DNA of 64,000 nt from Hyalangium versicolor (lineage in GTDB: Bacteria; Myxococcota; Myxococcia; Myxococcales; Myxococcaceae), in assembly GCF_020103695.1 (NCBI RefSeq), contig NZ_JAHXBF010000007.1:398536-462535 (forward strand), given 5' to 3'. Position numbers and translations under genes: made by a program. The notes under the pieces were generated by a model. The model saw nothing but the letters and a program-made list of their open reading frames with translations. It was not told the DNA's origin and searched no databases. Numbering within the stretch: position 1 is the first letter of the stretch; each line of letters starts with the position of its first letter. Positions 17,001 through 24,348 of the stretch are shown one piece after another.

Positions 17001-19924
17001 CCGAATGAGAAGAAGGCCGCCGTGTTGAGCGGATAGAACTCCGTGGGATTGGTCACCCGGTTCGGGTTACCAGCCTGATCCGTCACGGTGACAACGAGCG
17101 AGTAGTCCGCCGCAGCCCCCGTCGGCATGGCCGAGAGCGGTACCGTCACCTGACCTCCGGTGGCACTGGCCTGGCCATAGACGATGCTGAGGTTGGCGGC
17201 GCTGCGCACTTGCACTGATCGCCCGTCCTCCAGCCCATCCACTTTGATGCGCAGCTCGGGCGGGTTCGAATGCAGCTCGTCGGCGTTCAACCGCTTGTCC
17301 CCGTTCTTGTCTCCGAGCAGCTCCACGGAGCTCACCACGGGCTCGATGCTGTCCACGGTGACGGCGACCTCCAGCGATGTGGAGATGACTCCATCCTCCA
17401 GAACTGCCTTCAGACCATAACGTCCGTCCGGGTAGGTGAAGTCCGGCACGTAGGAGGGCACGTTCGCGGCCAGCGTGAACCACGTCGAACCGTCCCTACA
17501 TGGCGCGGCGCCCGTCGTGAGGGCCACGCTGGTGCAGATGTCCACGACGGCTCGCGAGGAAGCCCCGGGAGCATTGTATTTGAGCGGGGCCTGGATGCCG
17601 GCCTTCCCCGGAGTCGCATCCGATCGGACGAGGTAGACCGGAGCGGGCGAGCCCGAGGGGATCTCCAGCGTGATGTTGCCGGGCTGGGTATCCACGAGCA
17701 GCAGCACCGTGACACAGGCGGTCGTGCCTCCCGGGCCGATGAGCTCGGCTCGCAGCACATTTGCGCCCTCCTCCAGCTCGATGTCATTGAAGGTCTTCTC
17801 CTGGTCCGTCACGGCCACGGGGATGGAGGCCACCTCCGTCGCTCCGCGCAGCAGCCGCAGTGTCCCATTTGCCGTGGCCTCCACGCCCAGGCGCACTGAC
17901 ACGGTCAGGCCTCCACCAATCCGGATGATTCCGTCCGTGGGGCCCAGGTAGCGGCCGACCGCGGGGGACAGGAAGGTCAGCGCGCCCCCGGCGAACGCCA
18001 GCGTCAGGTCCTGGGTCTTCGAGAAGGTGTTCTTGGCGAGATCCTCGGCCGTGAGCTGCAGCTGACACGTTCCCTTGGCTGGCACGGAGATGTTGCGAAG
18101 CAGCAGCACGCCATTGGCATCCGCCTGCCCCGTCACGCCCGCCGTCAGGTCGCAGCCGGTGGCCGTCACCGAGGCACGCGGTTCGGTGGTCACATCGAGG
18201 GAGATCTGCATGCCCGGGCTCAGAGAGGTGTCATTCAGCTCGGACCCGAGCGTGGTCTGCCCCACGGGCTCACCGTGCACGTGGAATTCCAGCGTGGGTG
18301 CCAGGGTGTCGACGCCGAGCGAGAGCGACTGGCTCGTGGCCCCGGGACAGGTGGCCACGAGGCGATACTCCCCGTCCATCAGCTCCGGGAGCGAGAGCGA
18401 CACCGGGCCCGAGGACGCCGTGACCGCGCCATTGACTCGCGCCTTCTCCACACCGCTGGAGTCAATGGCCACCACGGTGACTGCCCCGACCCCGGAGTCC
18501 ACTCGCACCTGCACGGGCAGCGCAGAGGTCGGGTGGACGAGAAAACTGTCCTCGGGAGAGATGATCGCGCAGGTCGGCTGGCGCGGAGCGACGGACACGG
18601 TCTCCGCCGTGCACTGCTCCAGGCCCGCGACGTTGCTCACGCACGCCTGGAGGGTGTTGCTGCGATCCGCCGCCAGGTTCACCGTGAAGGAGGCCTCGCG
18701 GTTGGCGCCCACCTGCACCGTGGCCGCCCGCTGGGGCCGCGCGAACCGGCCGGTCACCGATGTGAAGAAACGCACCTCCGTACCCTCGGGCAGCGAGTTC
18801 GCCTGAGCCTGCACCTGCAGTTGGATGCCGTTGCTGGGGTTGCCATCCGCATCCGCACTCGGGTCGATCGTCTTCGGGGCCACGATCTTGAGGGTCGGCG
18901 CGGTGCTCGCCACCGTGACGGGGATCTCCCGGGTGGTGACGTTGCCTCCGCTGTCGGCCACGCGCAGCGTGAAGGTGTACTGGCCATCCGTCGGCACGGT
19001 GACGGCGGGGAACGTCACGCCTCCACTGCCCACGGGAACGAGGATGTCCGGGACGCCCGCGCGCGCGAGGGTCGCCGCCACGCCCGGCTCCGTGCAACCC
19101 ACGGTGGCCTCCACCTTGAACGTCGTGGTTGCCACCGGCGCCACGGGAGAGGCGACCTCGATCCGCGGAGCCACCGTGTCCAGCTGGATGTTGCGCTTGG
19201 CGGACGTCACCTCCTGGGTGCCGTTGCGCACCACCGCGTAGCACGCGGCCTCTTCGGTCTCGCACGCGGACTGAGTCAGCGTCACGGACACCTGCGTCAG
19301 CCCGCTGCTGTTCACGGTGAAGTCCGTGGGCGGTACGCCGCAAGCATTCTCGCAATAGAGCGTGCCCGCCTTCCCCGCCAACCCCGAGCTCCTCAGAGAG
19401 AAGCGCAGCTGGTAGCCCTCCGCGTCCGGATCCGCGTCATCCGTCTCGCGGAGCACCTGGCCCTCGGAGGGCTGGGTGAGCTCCACGCTCGGAGGCTCGT
19501 TGGACACCGTCACGCTGATCTGCCGGGTGGCCGTGCGGTGCGAGCCCTCCTCCTCCACCGTCACCTGCAGCAGGTTGGTGCGCGGCTCCAGCAGCGTGCC
19601 CGGGAAGCGCACGGTCGCCCCGTCGATGACGGCGTCCGGGCCCGGCTTCCACGTCACATCGGAGGCCGTCTTCTGCTCCAGCTTCGCGCTGACCAGCTTC
19701 ACCGGCCGGTCCGCCGTGTCCCGGGCCTCCGCCACCACCTCGTACTGGAAGCCGTCCGTGGCGGGATCAGCATCCTCCGTCAGCGCCAGCCGCTGCCCAT
19801 CCGTGGGCTGCACGAAGGACACCGCGAGCTGTGACTCGACAGGGGGCTCGCCGCAAGAGCACCCCGAGGCTCCCCATACCAGGGCGACACCCACCAGCAG
19901 CCATTGCCATTGCGCTCGGCGCAT
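14099..19924 (-). CDS. Giant lipoprotein with Ig-like modules and C-terminal FG-GAP repeats
   Basis: A 1941-residue exported lipoprotein. The N-terminus is a signal peptide with lipobox ASGC (Cys22). About 1400 residues of repeated beta-sandwich (Ig-like/cadherin-like) modules follow, recognisable by recurring phrases such as TVDLDAPTVTLVTPA, DTAGNHSETVTRT and YTFTLRVADSGGNV. A fibronectin III-like stretch lies near residues 1440-1520. From about 1525 to the end there are FG-GAP/VCBS repeats with calcium-type loops (RGDLNADGRDDLVV, GDLNGDGRPDIAIG, LDFNGDGKPDLAAG), which suggests an integrin-like propeller. It lies between pqqD-like and the peptide gene in one operon. It may be a surface adhesin or the display or maturation partner of the peptide; that link is inference. 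Confidence 0.88.
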   Translation of the reverse strand: MRRAQWQWLLVGVALVWGASGCSCGEPPVESQLAVSFVQPTDGQRLALTEDADPATDGFQYEVVAEARDTADRPVKLVSAKLEQKTASDVTWKPGPDAVIDGATVRFPGTLLEPRTNLLQVTVEEEGSHRTATRQISVTVSNEPPSVELTQPSEGQVLRETDDADPDAEGYQLRFSLRSSGLAGKAGTLYCENACGVPPTDFTVNSSGLTQVSVTLTQSACETEEAACYAVVRNGTQEVTSAKRNIQLDTVAPRIEVASPVAPVATTTFKVEATVGCTEPGVAATLARAGVPDILVPVGSGGVTFPAVTVPTDGQYTFTLRVADSGGNVTTREIPVTVASTAPTLKIVAPKTIDPSADADGNPSNGIQLQVQAQANSLPEGTEVRFFTSVTGRFARPQRAATVQVGANREASFTVNLAADRSNTLQACVSNVAGLEQCTAETVSVAPRQPTCAIISPEDSFLVHPTSALPVQVRVDSGVGAVTVVAIDSSGVEKARVNGAVTASSGPVSLSLPELMDGEYRLVATCPGATSQSLSLGVDTLAPTLEFHVHGEPVGQTTLGSELNDTSLSPGMQISLDVTTEPRASVTATGCDLTAGVTGQADANGVLLLRNISVPAKGTCQLQLTAEDLAKNTFSKTQDLTLAFAGGALTFLSPAVGRYLGPTDGIIRIGGGLTVSVRLGVEATANGTLRLLRGATEVASIPVAVTDQEKTFNDIELEEGANVLRAELIGPGGTTACVTVLLLVDTQPGNITLEIPSGSPAPVYLVRSDATPGKAGIQAPLKYNAPGASSRAVVDICTSVALTTGAAPCRDGSTWFTLAANVPSYVPDFTYPDGRYGLKAVLEDGVISTSLEVAVTVDSIEPVVSSVELLGDKNGDKRLNADELHSNPPELRIKVDGLEDGRSVQVRSAANLSIVYGQASATGGQVTVPLSAMPTGAAADYSLVVTVTDQAGNPNRVTNPTEFYPLNTAAFFSFGLDPVVPGLVLSAPTRTALGIADDASAAAGFQLRVAVNTDADVGTGGVHMELSPGGAVDVTPSGLEASREFTLPSSGTYILTIVATDTAGNHSETVTRTLTVDLDAPTVTLVTPAANTLYNSTDLPVQVNVEGADVSTVRIVSQMGSSEPVTLGDLQVVSGVAQGTLNFPVGVQTVTAQASDPAGNSDSDSAANVEVRVPGCAITITTPASPVATLLAQDDRDPATAGLQYRLAGNTFDCRGREVSLYRGSSSAAEATTTANASTGDFFFDLTLVDGEQTRLTVDVFNAVAERSVDFVDVTVDISPPLITSVSPSPTTLFFVADTNAFLFPTPAPDHVVDLSPGGDANAKFTLTVTQGAGSKVQAFYQGNSVSSEFTLTGDPETLDVPVTLPQDTTGTFEIRVQDVSGNIARHTVAATVDVVPPDAPTVTRTLVTGQERAAKVQVAWTASGDDGLSGVVAGYDLRWTINSQLPNGIADQATFFSPKVMQETGALLPAATTSYTLTLPPLARYSIQLRPRDEIGNYAPFQATPAIDNFWRQVTVTNPGAASSNYGLYIASRGDLNADGRDDLVVAAASGTPGTAYVYYGSSDPAASPPVRQDLTLPETGSQFYGSDFDVGDVGNTGTDQVQDLLVGVRGYSSTGGRAFLYFGRKGTTVDTTGPIEFRNVPNIAGASLGGAAKMIGDINGDGLQELVLSSHAESPPKVYLFYGRSQDAWRALGTGCSPTASCVVATSSADKVFSAPAGTPFFGRSRGYVRLGDITGDGVPDFTIPSSHETLNNVYVYSGGAVRALPGSAVSLSDALQVLHQDPNSTGNAITGFGTEAVGGVNLAGGPGLDLVVGMATQSKVFVYRDGTSAGFTTPPLVIQGGGRFGNSVAQGDLNGDGRPDIAIGQNFIPGGSAFVFYNRGVNGAEFDTQEENGFAQSKLESTSALGISVTILDFNGDGKPDLAAGDSQSNPARVVVYY

Positions 19925-19985
19925 ACGTCTCTCACCCCTCGGCGGACTCCAGCGGCCCGCCGTTCACGGCCCGAGTGCCCGGCCT

Positions 19986-20339
19986 TCACGGCCCGAGCAC
20001 CAGCACCTTCTTCTCCACGAGGAGGCGCACGAAGGAGAGCGTGTCCTCACGGCACACCTCCGGCTCCACCTCGAACTCCTGGCACAGCACCGTCACGATG
20101 TCCGCCACCGTCCGCCGCCCGTCCACCAGCTCCACGATGCGCTCGGCCACCGCGGACACCTGCCCCTGCTCGTCCTCGAACCGGTGCATGAAGTCGTCAG
20201 GCCCGGCCGCCATCAACTTCCCCGCCACGCGCTGCACACCCGCCTCCGGGTGGAGCCGGGGCACGGCGCTCAGCACGTCCCCGCCCGCGCCCACGGGCCG
20301 CTTGCCAAGTCTGTTGGGAAGGAATGCAGCCACGGCCAT
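19986..20339 (-). CDS. PqqD-family peptide-recognition (RRE) protein
   Basis: A 117-residue protein. Its C-terminal 75 residues read like PqqD: a winged-helix RRE with VAERIVELVDGRRTVADIV, then a VLCQEFEVE helix and FVRLLVEKKVLVL as the final strand. PqqD proteins bind leader peptides and hand them to modifying enzymes. The N-terminal 40 residues are extra. I start at the ATG at 20339; upstream in-frame codons have no support. It heads the minus-strand run pqqD - giant lipoprotein (62-base gap) - peptide - kinase - S24/GNAT. There is no radical SAM enzyme beside it, so this is not PQQ synthesis. Confidence 0.83.
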   Translation of the reverse strand: MAVAAFLPNRLGKRPVGAGGDVLSAVPRLHPEAGVQRVAGKLMAAGPDDFMHRFEDEQGQVSAVAERIVELVDGRRTVADIVTVLCQEFEVEPEVCREDTLSFVRLLVEKKVLVLGP

Positions 20340-20539
20340 CTCCCGGCGGCGTGCCCTCCGGCCTGGGGCCCCCCGGGCTTGCAAAGTACGAGGCCATGCT
20401 ACCCGCTCCGTCGCGTCTGCACCAATCGTCTGCCTCTCGCCTGCTTCCTGCACAAGGCTCTGTGTAGCTTTCCGCTAACCGCGTATGACGCGGGCGAGCC
20501 CGACCCATTGCGGTGGGCAAACCTCGAGAGGGTCCCGAC

Positions 20540-21109
20540 ATGACGCCGGAAGGCAACATGGCGCCACAGCCGAGCTGGTGGAGCCGCAACTGGAAGTGGG
20601 CGGTGCCCGTGGGCTGCCTGGGCGTGATGGCCTCGTGCTTGTGCTTCGGAGTCATCGCCGTCGTCACGGGCCTCTACGCCACGAACAAGAGCCCGGCGGC
20701 CCAGAACGCCCTGGCCATCGCCATGGCGGACTCAGAGGTACAGGCGACCCTGGGCACGCCCATCCGAGATGCGGGCAACTGGCAGAGCTCCGTCTCATAC
20801 GTGAATGGGCAGAGCCAGGCCCGCTTCGGCATCCCCTTGGAGGGAACGAAGGCCCAGGGCCTCCTCCGCGTCGAGGCCACCAAGACCGGGGATGACTGGA
20901 GCTATCAGGTGCTCCAGGTGGAGGTGCCCGGGCAGCCGCCGATCGATCTGCTGGACAAGGTGGGCGGTGGAAGCAAGCGAGAGCTGGCGCCCCCCACACC
21001 GGATGAGCCTCCGCCCGGCGAGCAGAACGTCCCTGATGGGCTCAACGAGCCCGCCCCGCCGCAAGAGGGCCAGAAGAACGGCGAGAACAAGCCGGACATC
21101 AACCTGTAG
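20540..21109 (+). CDS. Coa1-like (cytochrome c oxidase assembly factor) membrane protein
   Basis: A 189-residue protein with one membrane segment (about residues 20-45), preceded by the WWSRNWKWAVPVGCLG sequence typical of bacterial Coa1/Tim21-type proteins. The outward domain (SPAAQNALAIAMADSEVQATLG, then ARFGIPLEGTKAQG) matches the Coa1 fold, in which a small beta-sheet domain follows a membrane anchor. The tail is proline- and charge-rich. Bacterial members are mostly uncharacterised; a role in oxidase assembly is by analogy only. The ATG at 20540 follows gagaggg. It is divergent from pqqD-like and ends in a shared terminator region with etfA. Confidence 0.75.
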   Translation: MTPEGNMAPQPSWWSRNWKWAVPVGCLGVMASCLCFGVIAVVTGLYATNKSPAAQNALAIAMADSEVQATLGTPIRDAGNWQSSVSYVNGQSQARFGIPLEGTKAQGLLRVEATKTGDDWSYQVLQVEVPGQPPIDLLDKVGGGSKRELAPPTPDEPPPGEQNVPDGLNEPAPPQEGQKNGENKPDINL

Positions 21110-21121
21110 CCCGCAACGACA

Positions 21122-21157
21122 GAGGGGCGGCGCGAGACCTGCTCGCCACCGCCCCTC
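21122..21157. terminator. Bidirectional terminator between convergent genes
   Basis: Stem GAGGGGCGG (21122-21130) pairs with CCGCCCCTC (21149-21157). The 18-base loop itself contains GCGAG/CTCGC, so a nested hairpin is possible. It lies 12 bases after the Coa1-like stop and 27 bases beyond the etfA stop on the other strand. No clear T tract. Confidence 0.6.
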
Positions 21158-21162
21158 GTCCA

Positions 21163-21178
21163 GGCTCTCGCGAGAGCC
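21163..21178. repeat. Perfect 16-bp palindrome
   Basis: GGCTCTCGCGAGAGCC is its own reverse complement. It sits between the terminator stem and the etfA stop codon at 21185. It may be part of the terminator structure for etfA or a protein-binding site. Nothing else in the sequence assigns it a function. Confidence 0.6.
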
Positions 21179-21184
21179 CGGGTG

Positions 21185-22150
<966 letters not shown>

Positions 22151-22189
22151 CTTGGACTCCAGAGTCTCGAAGCAGTTGAAGGAACGGGC

Positions 22190-22987
22190 CTAGACGACCT
22201 TGGCCTCGTTGTGCAGCTTGTCCACCAGCGCGGCCACGTCCGCCACCTTGATGCCGGCCTTGCGCGGCGGGGGCGAGGACATCTTCAGCACCTGGATCTT
22301 CGGGGTGACGTCCACGCCCAGCTTCTGCGGCGTCAGCTCCTCGATGGGCTTGCTCTTGGCCTTCATGATGCCAGGCAGGCTGGTGTAGCGCGGCAGGTTC
22401 AGGCGCAGGTCCGTGGTGACGACGGCCGGCAGCGCGCACTCCAGCGTGGCCAGCCCGTTGTCCACCTCGCGCACCACGCGCACCGACTTGCCGTCGGCGC
22501 TCACCGCCAGCGCGGGCACCTTGTTCTTCTCCTGCTCGCTCTCCAGGGACTCGACCTTGGAGGCGAAGGTGGCCTGGCTCCAGCCGAGGAACTCGGCGAG
22601 GTACTGGCCCACCTGGTTCTGGTCGTCGTCGATGGACTGCTTGCCCAGGACGACGATGTCCGGCTTCTCCTTCTCCACCACCTTCTGGAGCAACCCGGCG
22701 ATGCCCAGTTGGTCCAGCGGACCGGTGTGGTTGACCCATACCGCGCGCTGGGCGCCCATGGCGAGGGCCTGGCGCAGCTGCTCCTGCACCTCCTTGCCGC
22801 CGATGGAGACCACCACCACCTCGCCGGTGTGCTTGGCGACGAGGCGCAGTCCTTCTTCCACGCCGATCTCGTCAAAGGGGTTCATCTTGTACTTCAGCCC
22901 CTCCTGAACGATGCCCGAGCCATCCGGCTTCACTTTGATCTTCGACTCGGGGTCTTCCACGCGCTTGGCGGTGACGAGGATCTTCAC
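22190..22987 (-). CDS. etfB: Electron transfer flavoprotein subunit beta
   Basis: ETF beta subunit of about 265 residues, which binds AMP and pairs with EtfA. The start sequence VKILVTAKRVEDPESKIKV is diagnostic; later KQSIDDDQNQVGQ and KSKPIEEL match the recognition loop region. Two starts compete. An ATG at 22996 is directly abutted by aaggag with no spacer. The GTG at 22987 lies nine bases after the same aaggag, with family-typical alignment. I prefer the GTG. The gene sits 120 bases after acd and 39 before etfA. Confidence 0.95.
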   Translation of the reverse strand: MKILVTAKRVEDPESKIKVKPDGSGIVQEGLKYKMNPFDEIGVEEGLRLVAKHTGEVVVVSIGGKEVQEQLRQALAMGAQRAVWVNHTGPLDQLGIAGLLQKVVEKEKPDIVVLGKQSIDDDQNQVGQYLAEFLGWSQATFASKVESLESEQEKNKVPALAVSADGKSVRVVREVDNGLATLECALPAVVTTDLRLNLPRYTSLPGIMKAKSKPIEELTPQKLGVDVTPKIQVLKMSSPPPRKAGIKVADVAALVDKLHNEAKVV

Positions 22988-23107
22988 GGCGTCCATCTCC
23001 TTGGTACGCGCGCGGATGTTGACGCAACGCGCGAACGGGCTGGAGTAATAGGCATCCGGCTCCCGCGAGAGCAACGGGAATTCGCCGGGAGTCGCAGTTT
23101 TACTTTT

Positions 23108-24244
23108 CTACTTGAACAGTTCGCGCGCGATGACGATGCGCTGGACCTGGCTGGTGCCCTCGTAGACCTGGATGAGCTTGGCGTCGCGCATCAGCTTCTC
23201 GACGGGGTAGTCCTTGATGTAGCCGTAGCCGCCGTAGACCTGGACGGCGTCGGTCGTCACCTTCATGGCCATGTCGGCGGCGAAGCACTTGGCGTAGCTG
23301 GAGACCAGGGTGTTCTTCTGGCCCTGGTCGAGCAGCCAAGCGCTCTGGTGGACGAGCAGGCGCGCGGCCTGGATGTTCATGCCCATGTCGGCGAGCATGA
23401 ACTGGATGCCCTGATGCTCGCGGATGGGCTTGCCGAAGGTCTGTCGCTGGGAGCTGTACTCCAGGCTGTGCTCGAGCGCGGCGCGGGCAATGCCCACGGA
23501 GAAGCTGGCGGTGACGGGGCGGCTGTTGTCCAGCGTTTCCATGGCGATGCGGAAGCCCTCGCCCTCCTCGCCGATGCGGTTGGCCACCGGGACGCGCACC
23601 TCATCGAAGGTGAGCGTGACGGTGTTGCTGGCGCGCTGGCCCATCTTGTTCTCGTGCTTGCCGGCGGTGAGACCCGCGGGCCGGCCCTCGACGACGAAGC
23701 AGGTGATGCCCTTGTGGCGCTTGGCCTTGTCGAGCGTGGCGAAGACGGTGAACTGCTCGGCATAGCCGCCGTTGCTGATGAAGCACTTGGAGCCGTTGAG
23801 GACGTAGTGGTCTCCCTCGCGGCGCGCGGTGGTGCTCATGCCGGCCACGTCCGAGCCGGCGGCAGGCTCGGTGAGGCAGAAGGCGGACAGCTTGGGCTTC
23901 TCGCTGAAGTGGCTGAGCAGCCGCTGCTTCTGCTCCTCGGTGCCGGCGAGGACGATGGGAAGGTTGGCCAGATCGTTGACGTAGAGCGAGGTGGCCACGC
24001 CCGAGCAGCCCCAGGCCAGCTCCTCGCAGACGATGACCTGCTCCAGATGGGAGAGCCCCGAGCCGCCGTGATCCGCGGAGGCACCCAGGTTCATGAGACC
24101 CAGCTCATGCGCGGAGGCGATCAGGTCCCGAGGGAATTCTGCCGTCTCATCATAGTGGGCAGCCTTGGGACGAATGACCTCGCGGGCGAATTTACGCGCG
24201 GTCTCCTGGAGCGCGCGCTGAGAGTCCGTGAGCTGGAAGTCCAT
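23108..24244 (-). CDS. Acyl-CoA dehydrogenase
   Basis: A 378-residue FAD acyl-CoA dehydrogenase of normal length. Seen are the FCLTEPAAGSDVAGM and NGSKCFISNGG cofactor regions. The C-terminal YGGYGYIKDYPVEKLMRDAK region contains the family's catalytic-base neighbourhood and ends YEGTSQVQRIVIAREL. It resembles short-chain/butyryl-CoA type enzymes, but chain length cannot be set. The ATG at 24244 has gagg a few bases upstream. It leads the acd-etfB-etfA operon, which gives a complete electron path to the ETF. It is divergent from the Ig lipoprotein, with 104 bases between starts. Confidence 0.96.
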   Translation of the reverse strand: MDFQLTDSQRALQETARKFAREVIRPKAAHYDETAEFPRDLIASAHELGLMNLGASADHGGSGLSHLEQVIVCEELAWGCSGVATSLYVNDLANLPIVLAGTEEQKQRLLSHFSEKPKLSAFCLTEPAAGSDVAGMSTTARREGDHYVLNGSKCFISNGGYAEQFTVFATLDKAKRHKGITCFVVEGRPAGLTAGKHENKMGQRASNTVTLTFDEVRVPVANRIGEEGEGFRIAMETLDNSRPVTASFSVGIARAALEHSLEYSSQRQTFGKPIREHQGIQFMLADMGMNIQAARLLVHQSAWLLDQGQKNTLVSSYAKCFAADMAMKVTTDAVQVYGGYGYIKDYPVEKLMRDAKLIQVYEGTSQVQRIVIARELFK

Positions 24245-24284
24245 GCGTTCCTCGCCGGATGGGGAAAGGCGGAATACCGCCGCT

Positions 24285-24313
24285 TTGACGAACGGCGTAC
24301 CGTCGAAAATACT
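24285..24313 (+). promoter_or_regulatory. Sigma70-type promoter for the Ig-domain lipoprotein
   Basis: TTGACG (-35, one mismatch to consensus) and AATACT (-10, two mismatches) are separated by exactly 17 bases, with the ATG 35 bases downstream of the -10. It lies in the short divergent region between the acyl-CoA dehydrogenase and the lipoprotein gene. Nearby GGCGG aata CCGCC (24268-24281) may be an operator. Confidence 0.6.
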
Positions 24314-24348
24314 GCCGGCCACCTCTCTTCATCAGGAGTCCTGAGATT

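Noticed and set aside
13950..20339. Lasso peptide or PQQ locus
   Set aside because: There is no asparagine-synthetase-like cyclase, no transglutaminase-like protease, no radical SAM enzyme and no PqqA-like core (Glu-Tyr). The leader matches the lasso element only in part.
20380..20396. Sigma54-like element upstream of pqqD (TGGCCTCGTACTTTGCA on the minus strand)
   Set aside because: The GG and GC are separated by 11 bases rather than 10, so it is unlikely to be used. The promoter of this operon remains unidentified.
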